Of a DNA stretch of 64,000 nt, positions 17,297 through 26,601 are shown in pieces. Source of the DNA: Sorangium cellulosum. Lineage in GTDB: Bacteria > Myxococcota_A > Polyangia > Polyangiales > Polyangiaceae. The notes beneath the pieces are model-generated. The model was not told the origin of the DNA and did no database searches. It was given only the letters and a program-made list of their open reading frames with translations. Made by a program: the position numbers and the translations under genes. How positions within the stretch are numbered: the stretch's first letter is position 1; each line of letters starts with the position of its first letter. Location: the NCBI RefSeq assembly GCF_002950945.1, contig NZ_CP012673.1:13631501-13695500 (forward strand). Reading direction: 5' to 3'.

Positions 17297-19837
17297 TCAG
17301 AGCATCTCCTCGACGAGGCCCGACTTTTCCTTCCACGCCGCCGGGCGGTGCTGCGCCCGCTCGGTGACGAAGACGATGCTCCGGTCGGGCTCGCCGGCGT
17401 TCACGAACGGGCGGAACTGCTTCAGCTTGTCGGGATCGGAGATCGCGGCCTTCCACTCGCACTCGTACGTCGCGATGAGGTGGGCCATCTCCTTCTCCAG
17501 CTCCTCGCCGATCCCGAGGGAGTCCTCGATGATGACCTGACGGAGGTACTCCATGCCGCCCTCGAGGTTGTTGAACCAGGTGGCCGTGCGCTGGAGCCGG
17601 TCCGCCGTGCGGATGTAGAACATCAGGAACCGGTCGAGGTACTTGATGAGCGTCGCCTCGTCGAGGTCCGCGGCGAAGAGCATGGCGTGCTGCGGCTTCA
17701 TCCCGCCGTTGCCGCAGAGGTAGAGGTTGTACCCCTTCTCCGTGGCGATGATGCCGAAGTCCTTGCTCTGCGCCTCGGCGCACTCGCGCGCGCACCCGGA
17801 CACCGCGGACTTCAGCTTGTGGGGGCTGCGCAGCCCCTTGTAGCGGTTCTCGACCGCGACGGCGAAGCCCACCGAGTCCTGCACGCCGTAGCGGCACCAG
17901 GTGCTGCCCACGCACGACTTCACGGTGCGGAGCGCCTTGCCGTACGCGTGCCCCGACTCGAAGCCGGCGGCGATGAGCTCGCCCCAGATGTCGGGCAGCT
18001 GCTCGAGCCGCGCGCCGAACAGGTCCACGCGCTGGCCGCCCGTGATCTTCGAGTACAGGTTGTATTTCTTCGCCACCTGCCCGAGCGCGATGAGCTGATC
18101 CGGCGTGATCTCGCCGGCGGGCACGCGCGGGACCACCGAGTAGGTGCCGTCCCGCTGCACGTTCGCCATGAACCGATCGTTCGTGTCCTGCAGCGGGAGG
18201 TGCTTCTTGTTCAGGATGTGCTCGTTCCACGTCGAGGCGAGGATCGACGCCACCGCGGGCTTGCAGATCTCACACCCCTTGCCCTGGCCGTGGCGGTCGA
18301 GCAGGTCGTCGAAGGTCTTGATCTGGTGGACCCGGATGAGGTGATAGAGCTCCTGGCGCGAGTAGTTGAAGTGCTCGCAGAGGTAGTTCGTCACCGCGAC
18401 GCCCGCCTTCTTGAGCTCCTTCTTCAGGATGTCGGAGATCAACGTGGTGCACGAGCCGCAGCCCGTGCCCGCCTTGGTCTTCCCCTTGATCCCGGCGAGC
18501 GTGACGAGCTTGTCCTCGCAGATGGCCGCGCAGATCTCCTTCTTCTGCACGTTCAGGCACGAACAGATGGTGGCGGTGTCGGGCAGCGCCTCGACGCCGA
18601 GGCCGGCCGGCTTCGCGCCGTCGCGCGCCGGGACGATGAGGTCCTCGGGGTGCGGCGGGAGCACGATCCTGTTCTGCACGAGCTGGAGCAGCTGCCCGTA
18701 GTTGGAGGCGTCGCCGACCAGGATGCCGCCGAGCAGGAGCTTGCCGTCGCCGCTGACGACGAGCTTCTTGTAGACGTTCGACGTGGCGTTCATGAAGCTG
18801 ACCACACGCGCGCCCGGCTGCGCGGCGAAGGCGTCGCCGAAGCTCGCGACGTCCACGCCCATCAGCTTGAGCTTGGTGCTCATGTCGAAGCCGGTGAAGG
18901 TCTCCTTCCCGCCGGTGAGCGCGTCGACGACGACCCGCGCCATGTGGTAGCCGGGCGCCACCAGGCCGTAGAGCTGGCTGTTATAACTCGCGCACTCGCC
19001 GATCGCGTAGATGTCCGGATCGGACGTCTGACAGCGATCGTTGATGGCGACGCCGCCGCGATTGCCGATCGCGAGATCGCTCGCGCGGGCGAGGTCGTCC
19101 CGCGGGCGGATGCCGGCGGAGAAGACGATCATGTCGGTCGCGAGATCGGTCTGGTCGGCGAAGAGCATCCTCGCCACACGGCCGTGCTCCGCGACGATCT
19201 CCGTGGTCGACGTGCTGGTGTGCACCGCGACGCCGAGCGACTCGATCTTCCGGCGGAGGATCGCGCCCCCGGCCTCGTCGACCTGGAGGGCCATCAGCCG
19301 CGGCGCGAACTCCACGACATGGACCTCGAGGCCCATGTTCTTGAGCGCGTTGGCCGCCTCGAGCCCGAGCAGGCCGCCGCCCACGACGGTGCCCACCTTG
19401 GCGACCTTCGAGAACTCCTGCATGGCCTCGAGATCGTCGATCGTGCGGTAGACGAAGCAGCCCTTCGTGTCCTTGCCCTTGATCGGCGGCACGAACGGAT
19501 ACGACCCGGTGGCGAGCACGAGCTTGTCGTAATAGACCGTCTTCCCCTTCGCGGAGGTCACGGCCTTCTTGCGCCTGTCGATCGAGACGGCCTTGTCGCC
19601 CAGGTGGACCTGGATGCCCGCCTCCTCGTAGAGGCCGGGCTTCACCATCGACAGATCCTCGGCCGATTTCCCGTTGAAGAAGGCGGACAGATTCACGCGA
19701 TCATAGGCCAGCCGCGGCTCCTCGCAGAACGTCGTGATGTTCCAGTCGCGCAAGAAGCCGCCGAGAACCATGTTCTCGATGAGCTTGTGCCCGACCATTC
19801 CGTTGCCGATGACGAGGAGGTCCTTCTTCTTGCTCAT
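17297..19837 (-). CDS. nirB: Nitrite reductase [NAD(P)H] large subunit NirB
   Basis: An 846-residue cytoplasmic enzyme that reduces nitrite to ammonium with NAD(P)H. The N-terminal half is a pyridine-nucleotide/FAD oxidoreductase ('LLVIGNGMVGHKL', 'LVLATGSYPFVPP', 'GTVVGGGLLGLEAANAL', 'DPDIYAIGECAS'). A BFD-like [2Fe-2S] domain follows ('TICSCLNVQKKEIC' ... 'GTGCGSC'). The C-terminal sulfite/nitrite reductase domain has the siroheme-[4Fe-4S] ligands C642-x5-C648 and C682-x3-C686. Length and domain order match family NirB. ATG at 19837 is preceded by GGTGAG. It heads the nitrate assimilation operon, and its leader holds the repeated GAAACA boxes. Confidence 0.95.
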   Translation of the reverse strand: MSKKKDLLVIGNGMVGHKLIENMVLGGFLRDWNITTFCEEPRLAYDRVNLSAFFNGKSAEDLSMVKPGLYEEAGIQVHLGDKAVSIDRRKKAVTSAKGKTVYYDKLVLATGSYPFVPPIKGKDTKGCFVYRTIDDLEAMQEFSKVAKVGTVVGGGLLGLEAANALKNMGLEVHVVEFAPRLMALQVDEAGGAILRRKIESLGVAVHTSTSTTEIVAEHGRVARMLFADQTDLATDMIVFSAGIRPRDDLARASDLAIGNRGGVAINDRCQTSDPDIYAIGECASYNSQLYGLVAPGYHMARVVVDALTGGKETFTGFDMSTKLKLMGVDVASFGDAFAAQPGARVVSFMNATSNVYKKLVVSGDGKLLLGGILVGDASNYGQLLQLVQNRIVLPPHPEDLIVPARDGAKPAGLGVEALPDTATICSCLNVQKKEICAAICEDKLVTLAGIKGKTKAGTGCGSCTTLISDILKKELKKAGVAVTNYLCEHFNYSRQELYHLIRVHQIKTFDDLLDRHGQGKGCEICKPAVASILASTWNEHILNKKHLPLQDTNDRFMANVQRDGTYSVVPRVPAGEITPDQLIALGQVAKKYNLYSKITGGQRVDLFGARLEQLPDIWGELIAAGFESGHAYGKALRTVKSCVGSTWCRYGVQDSVGFAVAVENRYKGLRSPHKLKSAVSGCARECAEAQSKDFGIIATEKGYNLYLCGNGGMKPQHAMLFAADLDEATLIKYLDRFLMFYIRTADRLQRTATWFNNLEGGMEYLRQVIIEDSLGIGEELEKEMAHLIATYECEWKAAISDPDKLKQFRPFVNAGEPDRSIVFVTERAQHRPAAWKEKSGLVEEML

Positions 19838-19949
19838 GGAAACTCACCTTATGGGACCCGGTGACACAGGCTCACCGCTGCTGCCGCGCTGCTGTCCTGG
19901 GCGCGGCAATTGGCCGAATTCCCGGACCAAATCGGTCTACAGTGCCGCC

Positions 19950-19966
19950 TGTTTCGCGTTTGTTTC
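19950..19966 (-). promoter_or_regulatory. Paired GAAACA box 1 upstream of nirB
   Basis: Read on the minus strand this is GAAACA-AACGC-GAAACA, two identical hexamers spaced 11 bases start to start, about one helical turn. The site is centred about 120 bases upstream of the nirB ATG. Direct repeats of this period are typical of OmpR/PhoB-family regulators, and GAAAC-n6-GAAAC resembles half of the actinobacterial GlnR box. Confidence 0.65.
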
Positions 19967-20039
19967 ACTGGCATAAATTGTAAATCCGCCGCTCGGCCCT
20001 CCGCCCCTGTCGCGACGCGTCCAGAGCCCGCCGATCCAC

Positions 20040-20056
20040 TGTTTCATGCATGTTTC
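20040..20056 (-). promoter_or_regulatory. Paired GAAACA box 2 upstream of nirB
   Basis: Minus-strand sequence GAAACA-TGCAT-GAAACA: the same hexamers and the same 11-base period as box 1, 90 bases further upstream. Only the spacer differs. Confidence 0.65.
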
Positions 20057-20150
20057 GCGGTCATCCTCGCGTGCTTTGCAATCATGAAAGGCGGCGAGCG
20101 CGACGGAGACAATGAGTGGAAATGGGCGTATTTGCTGCGACAACGACCCG

Positions 20151-20167
20151 TGTTTCCTCTGTGTTTC
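20151..20167 (-). promoter_or_regulatory. Paired GAAACA box 3 upstream of nirB
   Basis: Minus-strand sequence GAAACA-CAGAG-GAAACA, 111 bases upstream of box 2, with identical hexamers and period. All three boxes face the same way. Confidence 0.65.
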
Positions 20168-20394
20168 GTGGTCTCGGGTCGATACATTGCAGTGTTGAAC
20201 GAGGCCGCCGGGTGTGGACGAGCGGAAATGAGCACCTCGATCGGACGCCGCGGGCGGGCGGTGGGAGCGGAGCGCATCTCCTGCTCACCCACCCGCGTCC
20301 GGACGGCGCCGCGAGGGCGCGGGGGCTCGCGGCCGGGCGCGGCGGCGGCGCCCCGCCCGAGGTGGCCTGTGGCGCCGGGGCGGGACCGCCCGGA

Positions 20395-23163
20395 TCAGGC
20401 CTGTCGCGCGGCCTTGGCGACGAGATCGAGCAGCTGATCCGCCACGACCGGCTTGGTCAGGTGGGCGTCGAAGCCGGCCTCGCGCGAGCGGCGGCGGTCC
20501 TGATCCTGGCCGTAGCCGGACACCGCGGCGATGTAGGCGCGCCGCTGCTCGGGCTCGGCGCGCAGGAGGCGGACGACCTCGTAGCCGTCCATCCCGGGCA
20601 GGCCGATGTCGAGCAGGACCAGATCGGGCTTCGACGCGCGCGCGGCGTCGAGCGCCGCCGGCCCGTCGTGCGCCATGGCGACGGTGTGGCCGTGGAGCTG
20701 GAGGATGCGCCGGAGCCCGTCGGCGGCGTCGACGTTGTCGTCGACGAGCAGGACCCGGAGGGCGCGCGCCCCGGCGACGGCCTCGGCGGAGGGCGGCGCG
20801 GGCGGCCCGGTCTCCGCCGAGGCCGTCGCGAGCGGCAGCCAGATGCGGATGGCGGTGCCCTCGCCGGGGCCGTCGCTCATCGCCTTCACGCGCCCGCCGT
20901 GCAGCTCGGTGAGCCGCTTGACCAGCGTGAGCCCGATGCCGAGGCCGCCCTGCGCGCGATCGAGCGTGCGCCTCGCCTGCATGAACGGCTCGAAGACGCG
21001 CGGGAGCAGCTCGGCGGAGATGCCGACGCCGGTGTCCTTCACCTCCAGCCACGCCTCGCCGCCGCTCGCCTCGCAGGTGAGCGAGACCCGGCCGCCCGGG
21101 TTCGTGTATTTGATCGCGTTGTTGAGCAGGTTCACGATGATCTGCTCGACCCGCACCCGGTCGCCGTGCACGAAGACGCCCGGCTCCACCGAGACGTGGA
21201 GCTCGTGCCCGCGCTGCTGGAGGAGCGGGCGGACGGAGTCGAGCGCCGCGGCGACCGTGGCGTCGAGGTCGAGCCGCTCCCGCTTGAGCTCGATCTTGCC
21301 GCGCGTGATCCGGGAGACGTCGAGCAGATCGTCGACGAGGCGCACGATCGTCTTCACCTGACGCTCGATGGTCGCGAGGATCTGGCTGTCGTCGCGGTCG
21401 CCGCGCTCGCTCATGTTCATGTGCAGGAGCTCGAGGCCGGTGGTGATGGGCGCGAGCGGGTTGCGGAGCTCGTGCGAGAGCATGGCGATGAACTCGTCCT
21501 TGCCCCGGTCCGCCTCGTAGGCCTCGCGGTAGAGCCGGGCGTTCTCGAGGGCGACCCGCCGCTCGCGCTCGATGATGGCGGCGCGCTCCTCGTGCAGGCG
21601 GGCGCGCTCGATGGCCTGCGCGCACTGGCGCGAGATCGCGAGCAGGAACTCCTGCTCTTCCTGCTCGAACGCGCGCGGCTCCGCGAAGCTCAGCCCGAGC
21701 ACGCCGATCGGCCGGTCCTGGACGACCAGGGGGAGGCTGCAGAGGGAGGTGGTGGTGGGGGGCATCTCCGTGGCGGCGAACGCCGGGTAACGCGCGGCGC
21801 ACTCCTTGCGCGAGCGCAGCCAGACGGGGGCGCCGGACCGCATCGCCTCCGTGATCGGCAGGCCGGCGGTGATGGACATCCGGCCGTAACGTTCGAGGGC
21901 GTCGGGGCCATAGCCGACCACCTTGAGGCACTCGAGGGTGTCGCCGTCCGCGAGGAGGATCGTCCCCCCGTACGCGCCGGCGGCGGCGATGCCCTGATCG
22001 ACGACGACCTCCGCGACCGCGTCCGAGGTGAGCGCGTCGGCGAGCGCCGCCGTGAGGCGCTGGAGCCCGGCCATGCGGTTCGCGGCGCGCTCGGCGGCCC
22101 GGCGCGCCTCCTGCTCGGCCAGGAAGCGCCGCCGCGCCTCGGCCTCGGCGTCGCGGGCCATGTCGTAGAGGCGCATGCGCTGCACGGCGAGGCCGACGCG
22201 CTGCGAGAGCTCGTCGGCGAAGGCGAGATCGGCGGCGTCGTAGGTGCGGCCCGACTCGGCGGACGCGAGCGTGAGCGCCGCGAGGACGTGCTCCTCGCCG
22301 CGGATCGGCACCATGACCGCGGAGCGGTGGCGGAGGGCGCGCGCGGCCGCGAGGTGCTCGGCCTCGGGGGTCGGGCCGACGAGCAGGTCCCCGGAGATGT
22401 CGGTGAGGAGCCGCCCGGGTCCGCCGTGGAGCACCTCGTGCAGCGGCGTCCGGGGCTCGGGCGGGATCCGGCTGCGCTGGACCAGCCTGGCGGCGAGCTC
22501 GGCCTTGGCCGGGTCCGCGTGCGCGATGACCTGCAGGCGGACGGAGCCGTCGGGGTCGAGCGTGTGCACGGCGCACCAGTCCGCGACCGAGGCGACGGCG
22601 AGGTCCGCGATGTTGCGGTAGCTCGCGACGCGGTCGAGCACCGGATCGAGCAGGGCGGTCGCGTCGGCCAGGAAGCGCCGCGCCTCCTCGGCGCGCTTCT
22701 GCTCGGTGATGTCCGAGACGAGCGTGAAGAAGCCCCGCACCTCCCCGCTCGGGCCGCGGTGGGGGATGTACTGCACGCGGACGTACCGCGCGCCGCCCAC
22801 CCGGTAGACGAGCCGCGATTCGAAGTCTTGCGGCGCGCCGGCGAGCACCGCGGCGATGCGCGGCGCCACGACGCCATAGGCGCTGTCGCCGATCACCTCG
22901 CGCACGTGCCGGCCGACGAGGGCGCCGCGATCCTCGCCGAACCAGCGCTCGTAGGCGCGGTTCACGGTGCTGTAGCGCTGGTCGCTGTCGATATACGAGA
23001 TGAGCACCGGCAAGGCGTCGAACGCGAGCTGCAGGTGCTCGGCTTCCAGCGCGGAGCTCGGCGGAGCGCCGGCGCTCAGGCCGACGCTGGTGCGAGCTAC
23101 GGAGGGGGCGTCCGGCCTACGCATCTGGCTCCATGCATATCCGCAATCTGCGCAGATGGCCAC
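20395..23163 (-). CDS. Hybrid sensor histidine kinase (PAS-GAF-GAF-HisKA-HATPase-REC)
   Basis: A 922-residue soluble signalling protein with no membrane segment. A PAS domain covers about residues 45-160 ('LQLAFDALPVLISYIDSDQRYSTVNRAYERWFG'), two GAF-like domains about 175-330 and 360-515, then a dimerisation domain with the H-box 'SHELRNP' (phospho-acceptor H564). The ATPase domain shows the N-box 'NLLNNAIKYTN', G1 'DTGVGIS' and G2 'GLGIGL'. A C-terminal receiver has DD, the phosphorylatable D852 in 'LLDIGLPG', and the conserved TKP. The start is GTG at 23163; an ATG at 23124 is an alternative. No output domain is present, so the signal must pass to a separate regulator. It lies upstream of the nir operon, but the link is only positional. 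Confidence 0.9.
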   Translation of the reverse strand: MAICADCGYAWSQMRRPDAPSVARTSVGLSAGAPPSSALEAEHLQLAFDALPVLISYIDSDQRYSTVNRAYERWFGEDRGALVGRHVREVIGDSAYGVVAPRIAAVLAGAPQDFESRLVYRVGGARYVRVQYIPHRGPSGEVRGFFTLVSDITEQKRAEEARRFLADATALLDPVLDRVASYRNIADLAVASVADWCAVHTLDPDGSVRLQVIAHADPAKAELAARLVQRSRIPPEPRTPLHEVLHGGPGRLLTDISGDLLVGPTPEAEHLAAARALRHRSAVMVPIRGEEHVLAALTLASAESGRTYDAADLAFADELSQRVGLAVQRMRLYDMARDAEAEARRRFLAEQEARRAAERAANRMAGLQRLTAALADALTSDAVAEVVVDQGIAAAGAYGGTILLADGDTLECLKVVGYGPDALERYGRMSITAGLPITEAMRSGAPVWLRSRKECAARYPAFAATEMPPTTTSLCSLPLVVQDRPIGVLGLSFAEPRAFEQEEQEFLLAISRQCAQAIERARLHEERAAIIERERRVALENARLYREAYEADRGKDEFIAMLSHELRNPLAPITTGLELLHMNMSERGDRDDSQILATIERQVKTIVRLVDDLLDVSRITRGKIELKRERLDLDATVAAALDSVRPLLQQRGHELHVSVEPGVFVHGDRVRVEQIIVNLLNNAIKYTNPGGRVSLTCEASGGEAWLEVKDTGVGISAELLPRVFEPFMQARRTLDRAQGGLGIGLTLVKRLTELHGGRVKAMSDGPGEGTAIRIWLPLATASAETGPPAPPSAEAVAGARALRVLLVDDNVDAADGLRRILQLHGHTVAMAHDGPAALDAARASKPDLVLLDIGLPGMDGYEVVRLLRAEPEQRRAYIAAVSGYGQDQDRRRSREAGFDAHLTKPVVADQLLDLVAKAARQA

Positions 23164-23210
23164 ATGCCGGATCCCCGCGCCCGAGCGCGCGCATGTTATG
23201 GTCGCGGTCG

Positions 23211-24140
23211 ATGCGGATCCTCATTGTCGGGGCGGGCGCGGTAGGGGGGTATTTCGGAGCGAGGCTTACCCTCGCGGGCGAAGACGTGACGTTCGTCGCG
23301 CGGGGCGCGCACGCCGAGGCGATGCGGTCTCGCGGGCTCGTCCTCCGCGCGCCGGAGGGCGAGGTGCACACGCCGCCGCTGCGCGTCGTCGAGCTCGACG
23401 GGGCGCGCGGCCCGTTCGATCTCGCGCTCGTGGCGGTGAAGTGGCCGTCCCTCGCCGCCGTGAGCGCGCGGCTCCCCGGGCTGCTCGCCCCGGACGGCCT
23501 CTGCGCGCCCCTCTTGAACGGGCTCGACTCGGAGGACGCGGTCGCGCGCGACGTCGGCGAGGCGCGCGTCGTCGCCGCCATCGCGTACATGTCCGCCGGC
23601 CTCGCCGGCCCCGGCGAGATCCTCGCGATCGCGCCGACGCGCGCCGGGCTCGCGCCCTACCGGCCGGGGCAGGAGCCGCGGGTCGAGGCGCTCGCCGCGC
23701 GGATCGAGCGCGCGGGCATCCCTGTCCGCCGGGGGTCGAACTACCGCGCGATGCTCTGGGAGAAGATGGTCTGGAATGCGCCGTTCAACGCGATCTGCGC
23801 GCTGACGGGGCAGCGCGCCGGCGCGGTCGCGGAGGAGATGGAGGACCTCGTCCGGGAGGCGATGCGCGAGGTGATCGCCGTGGCGCGCGCGGAGGGGGCG
23901 GCGCTCTCCGACGCGACCGCGGACGCGATGATCACCCTCACGCGGCAGGAGTTCCCGCTCACGGAGCCGTCGATGCTGCAGGACGTGCGCGCCGGCCGCG
24001 CGACGGAGGTCGACATCCTCCAGGGCGCCGTGGTCGAGCGCGGGCGCCGGGCCGGGATCGACACGCCGGTGCTGCGCACGCTCGCGGCGCTCGTCCGGGG
24101 TCTGCCGTCGCGGACGGCGGCGCCGGGCGCCGCAGGGTAG
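23211..24140 (+). CDS. Ketopantoate reductase (PanE/ApbA family)
   Basis: A 309-residue protein opening with the dinucleotide-binding motif 'MRILIVGAGAVGGYFGARL'. Family blocks follow: 'VTFVARGAHAEAMRSRGLVL', 'LALVAVKW', 'LNGLDSE', the helical 'ENxxW'-like 'LWEKMVWNAPFNAICALTG' with the catalytic-type Lys, and 'EFPLTEPSMLQDVRAGRATEVDILQGAVV' close to the family PSMLQD signature. PanE reduces 2-dehydropantoate to pantoate with NADPH for coenzyme A synthesis; paralogues act on other 2-keto acids, so the exact substrate is not certain. I start at the ATG at 23211; the frame is open further upstream, but that stretch overlaps the divergent kinase gene. The intergenic space to the kinase start is only 47 bases. 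Confidence 0.88.
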   Translation: MRILIVGAGAVGGYFGARLTLAGEDVTFVARGAHAEAMRSRGLVLRAPEGEVHTPPLRVVELDGARGPFDLALVAVKWPSLAAVSARLPGLLAPDGLCAPLLNGLDSEDAVARDVGEARVVAAIAYMSAGLAGPGEILAIAPTRAGLAPYRPGQEPRVEALAARIERAGIPVRRGSNYRAMLWEKMVWNAPFNAICALTGQRAGAVAEEMEDLVREAMREVIAVARAEGAALSDATADAMITLTRQEFPLTEPSMLQDVRAGRATEVDILQGAVVERGRRAGIDTPVLRTLAALVRGLPSRTAAPGAAG

Positions 24141-24204
24141 GCCGGCTGTCCGCGGCCGGGCGCCGGGCTGTTCGCGATGCTGTTCGCGATGCTGCACGCT
24201 CACC

Positions 24205-24669
24205 TCAGAACACGGTCCTGGCCGCGAGCCCTTTGCCCATGGGGATGATCTGCACGCTCCCCACCTGGGTGATCGTGCGCTGCGCCGGGAAGAGGAAGCC
24301 GCCGAGGATCTGCAGCGCGCCGATCGCCTGTCCGAGGCCGTTGGCCACGAGCAGCACCTTGTTTGTGGCCTCGGTGTCGCACCGCCGCCCGCCCTCGCAG
24401 CTGCCGCGCGCGCCGAGGTCGATCCAGGGCCCCGCGACCGGCACCCAGAGCGCGCGGTCCGCCGGCTTGTCGCTGAAGGTGGCCACGACCGTCGAGATCC
24501 CGTACGTCGTGCCGAGGACGGCGACGCCGCTCCAGATGAGCCCGCGGTTCGGGACGGAGTCCGTGATCGTCACGGTGTCGCGCTGCGGCTCCTGCGCGAG
24601 CGCGGCTCCGGTGCCGGTCGTTGCGACCGCCATGACGGCGGCCGAGGTGAAGAGAGCGAGCTTGTTCAT
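24205..24669 (-). CDS. Small exported/membrane protein, unknown function
   Basis: A 154-residue protein starting at the ATG at 24669, which has GGAGG six bases upstream. The first 25 residues form a clear signal peptide ending ALA-QE. The mature part has two weakly hydrophobic segments ('GLIWSGVAVLGTTYGISTVVATF' and 'LLVANGLGQAIGALQILGGFLFP') and a short loop with a C-x7-C pair ('SCEGGRRCD'). This resembles small envelope proteins common in myxobacteria, but no family name can be given. A sigma-54-type promoter sequence lies just upstream (24694-24709). Confidence 0.8.
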   Translation of the reverse strand: MNKLALFTSAAVMAVATTGTGAALAQEPQRDTVTITDSVPNRGLIWSGVAVLGTTYGISTVVATFSDKPADRALWVPVAGPWIDLGARGSCEGGRRCDTEATNKVLLVANGLGQAIGALQILGGFLFPAQRTITQVGSVQIIPMGKGLAARTVF

Positions 24670-25218
24670 GCGGTCCTCCTGCCCGCGTTGCTGAGCAAGC
24701 TGGGTGCCGCCGCGGCGCGCGTCGACTCGCGGTCTCCGGCGCGCCGCCACGTCGTTTGTTTCGTGTGGCGATCTGCCCCGCGTGGGACGGTGCGCCTCGT
24801 GGTGCTCGCGCGGAAAGACGCGATCTGCGCTGGAAATAGCGGCGCGCGGCTGCGCTGCTCGGCGCGCGCTTCCCGTTCAACCGGCGGGCCTGGAGATCGC
24901 GGGCCCGTCACAGGCTGGACAGTCCGACTCCTCCAGCAACGCTGGAGCGCCCGAACGGACGGGCTCGCAAGCGCTGATCTGCGAAGAGGAACTCTCGCCG
25001 GAGGAAGGAGGAAGCGGGGAGCGTCGCGGGCGATTCTTCCCGCCTTCCCGCCACCTGCTCGAGCCTGGCGATCAGCCTCGAATTCGCGGAGAGGGTGGCT
25101 GGGAGAGAGGGGGGAATTCGAGGGAACGGAGGAGGGGGACTGAAGCGGAGGGCCTCATCCGCCGTACCTGCTGAGCTCGATCAAGGAGATGAGGCCCGGG
25201 TCCTGGCAACTTCGGCGA
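24670..25218. other. Intergenic region without a convincing gene
   Basis: Short frames on the plus strand here have no recognisable protein character. The first 40 bases hold the sigma-54-type promoter of the gene at 24669. A 9-bp inverted repeat (GGGCCTCAT at 25150-25158, ATGAGGCCC at 25189-25197) lies beyond the end of the lipoprotein gene ending at 25219 and might act as its terminator. Confidence 0.5.
24694..24709 (-). promoter_or_regulatory. Sigma-54-type promoter candidate
   Basis: On the minus strand this reads CGGCACCCAGCTTGCT, with GG and GC separated by exactly 10 bases. It matches the -24/-12 consensus TGGCAYRN4TTGCW except at two outer positions. Transcription would start about 14 bases before the ATG at 24669, leaving room for the GGAGG site. 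Confidence 0.5.
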
Positions 25219-26385
25219 TCACGCGCCGCCGGCACCGCCGGCACCGCCGGCACCACCGCCGCCCGCGCCGCCGGCACCACCCGCGCCGCCAGCGCCACCC
25301 GCGCCGCCGGCACCACCCGCGCCGCCAGCGCCACCCGCGCCGCCGGCGCCACCTGCGCCGCCGGCACCACCCGCGCCGCCGGCGCCACCGCCGCCGTCGC
25401 CGCCGCCGTCCAGCGGGTACGTCGGATCGAGGCAGAGGACACCGCTCGGCGTCTCGGTGCAGACCGTGCCGTCATCGCACTCGGCCCCGACGTCCTCGCA
25501 CTCGGCCGGCCCGAACAGGCAGTAGCCGTTCGTGGGCGCGCCGATGTCCTCGCAGGAGAAGTACGGCAGGAAGCAGTCGCTGTGGCTCGTGCACGCATCG
25601 ACGCAGAGCCCGATGTCGCCCGGACCGGCATCCTCCCAGAGCGGGTAAGCGCAAAGGCCCTTCTCCAGACCTCCGCAGTCGAGGCTGGGATCGCCGTTGA
25701 GCCCGCAGAGCTCGGCGCACATGGAGACTTGCGGGGTGATCCCGACGCACCACGCCGCGCAGGGATCCGAGTTGTCCGCGCCCAGCTCGCACTGGGAGCC
25801 CTGGGGCAGCCCCGTCGTCGGCTCGTCGATGCAGACGTTCGACCGGGGGTCGCACACGCGGTCGCCGCACTGGGCGTCCGTGCCGCAGCTCGGCATGCAG
25901 ACGGTCGCGCCCTGGAAATCCTCACAACGCAGCTCGTCGCGCCCCTGGCACTTGTCCGGATCGATGTCCGCGTTGCCCTCCTCGAACGGGGGCTCCGCCG
26001 GGATGCAGCCGAGCAGGCAGAGCTCGCCGAGGCACACGCTGCCTTCGCCCTCGCAATCGTCGTCGCCGCCGCACGGCTTCGTGCAGTACCCGCCCGAAGG
26101 GCCGCCGCCGAAGAACTCGGTGCCCGACTCCAAGAAGCAGAGGCCCTCCGGGCCGCAGTCGGCGTCCGCTTCGCACCGGGTGCCGAGGTACTGCGCCGTC
26201 TCCACGCTGTCGTTGCCGGTGCTCACCGAAACGGGGCCCCCGCTCGTGGTCGAGGACGTGGTCGTGCCCGTCGAGCTCGCCGTCCCGCCAGCGCCGTCGT
26301 CCGGATCATCAGAGCCACAACCGATGAATCCTGCTGAGGTGGCGACCGCGGTGAGCAAAATCGCCGAGATGCGTTGGATTTTCAT
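25219..26385 (-). CDS. Cys-rich lipoprotein with Gly-Gly-Ala repeat tail
   Basis: A 388-residue exported protein. The ATG at 26385 starts MKIQRISAILLTAVATSAGFIGC, a lipoprotein signal. After a Ser/Thr-rich spacer come about six Cys-rich modules of the type 'CEADADCGPEGLCFLESG', 'CGTDAQCGDRVCDPRSNVC' and 'CTSHSDCFLPYFSCED', the disulphide-knot style common in myxobacterial surface proteins. The last 60 residues are almost pure GGAGGA repeats, encoded by a 9-base DNA repeat at 25219-25395. No enzyme motif is present. Unlike its neighbours, it lacks the hydrophobic MYXO-CTERM end and stops within the glycine repeats, which could reflect repeat-driven truncation. Confidence 0.85.
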   Translation of the reverse strand: MKIQRISAILLTAVATSAGFIGCGSDDPDDGAGGTASSTGTTTSSTTSGGPVSVSTGNDSVETAQYLGTRCEADADCGPEGLCFLESGTEFFGGGPSGGYCTKPCGGDDDCEGEGSVCLGELCLLGCIPAEPPFEEGNADIDPDKCQGRDELRCEDFQGATVCMPSCGTDAQCGDRVCDPRSNVCIDEPTTGLPQGSQCELGADNSDPCAAWCVGITPQVSMCAELCGLNGDPSLDCGGLEKGLCAYPLWEDAGPGDIGLCVDACTSHSDCFLPYFSCEDIGAPTNGYCLFGPAECEDVGAECDDGTVCTETPSGVLCLDPTYPLDGGGDGGGGAGGAGGAGGAGGAGGAGGAGGAGGAGGAGGAGGAGGAGGAGGGGAGGAGGAGGA

Positions 26386-26601
26386 GCCTGTCTCCGGAGC
26401 CAAGAGGCGCTGCCCACAGTCGGGCGCCTGCATGTGGTTTCCGGACAGTAACGGAATCGGTGGGGCTCCGCCATACCCGGGAGCCAGGAAACGCGCGAAA
26501 TCGAGCCTCCGCAAAAGCGGACGACGCTCCGGGGTGGAAGCGCCGGCAACACGGCAATCGATTCCAATGGCGGCATTCTCAGGGGGCGCCCGACCGCGAC
26601 A

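Larger units (their letters stand above)
19838..20394. other. Leader/control region of the nir-nas operon
   Basis: This 557-base gap separates the nirB start from the convergently oriented end of nothing else: the upstream histidine kinase gene points the same way and ends at 20395. No gene is apparent. The part nearest nirB (19970-19990) is AT-rich around GCATAAATTGTAAAT, a likely promoter position. Three paired GAAACA boxes (on the minus strand) sit at 19950, 20040 and 20151. Confidence 0.6.

Noticed and set aside
24688-25174. Plus-strand small frames between the exported proteins
   Set aside because: No recognisable motif or plausible family composition; one overlaps the promoter of the gene at 24669.
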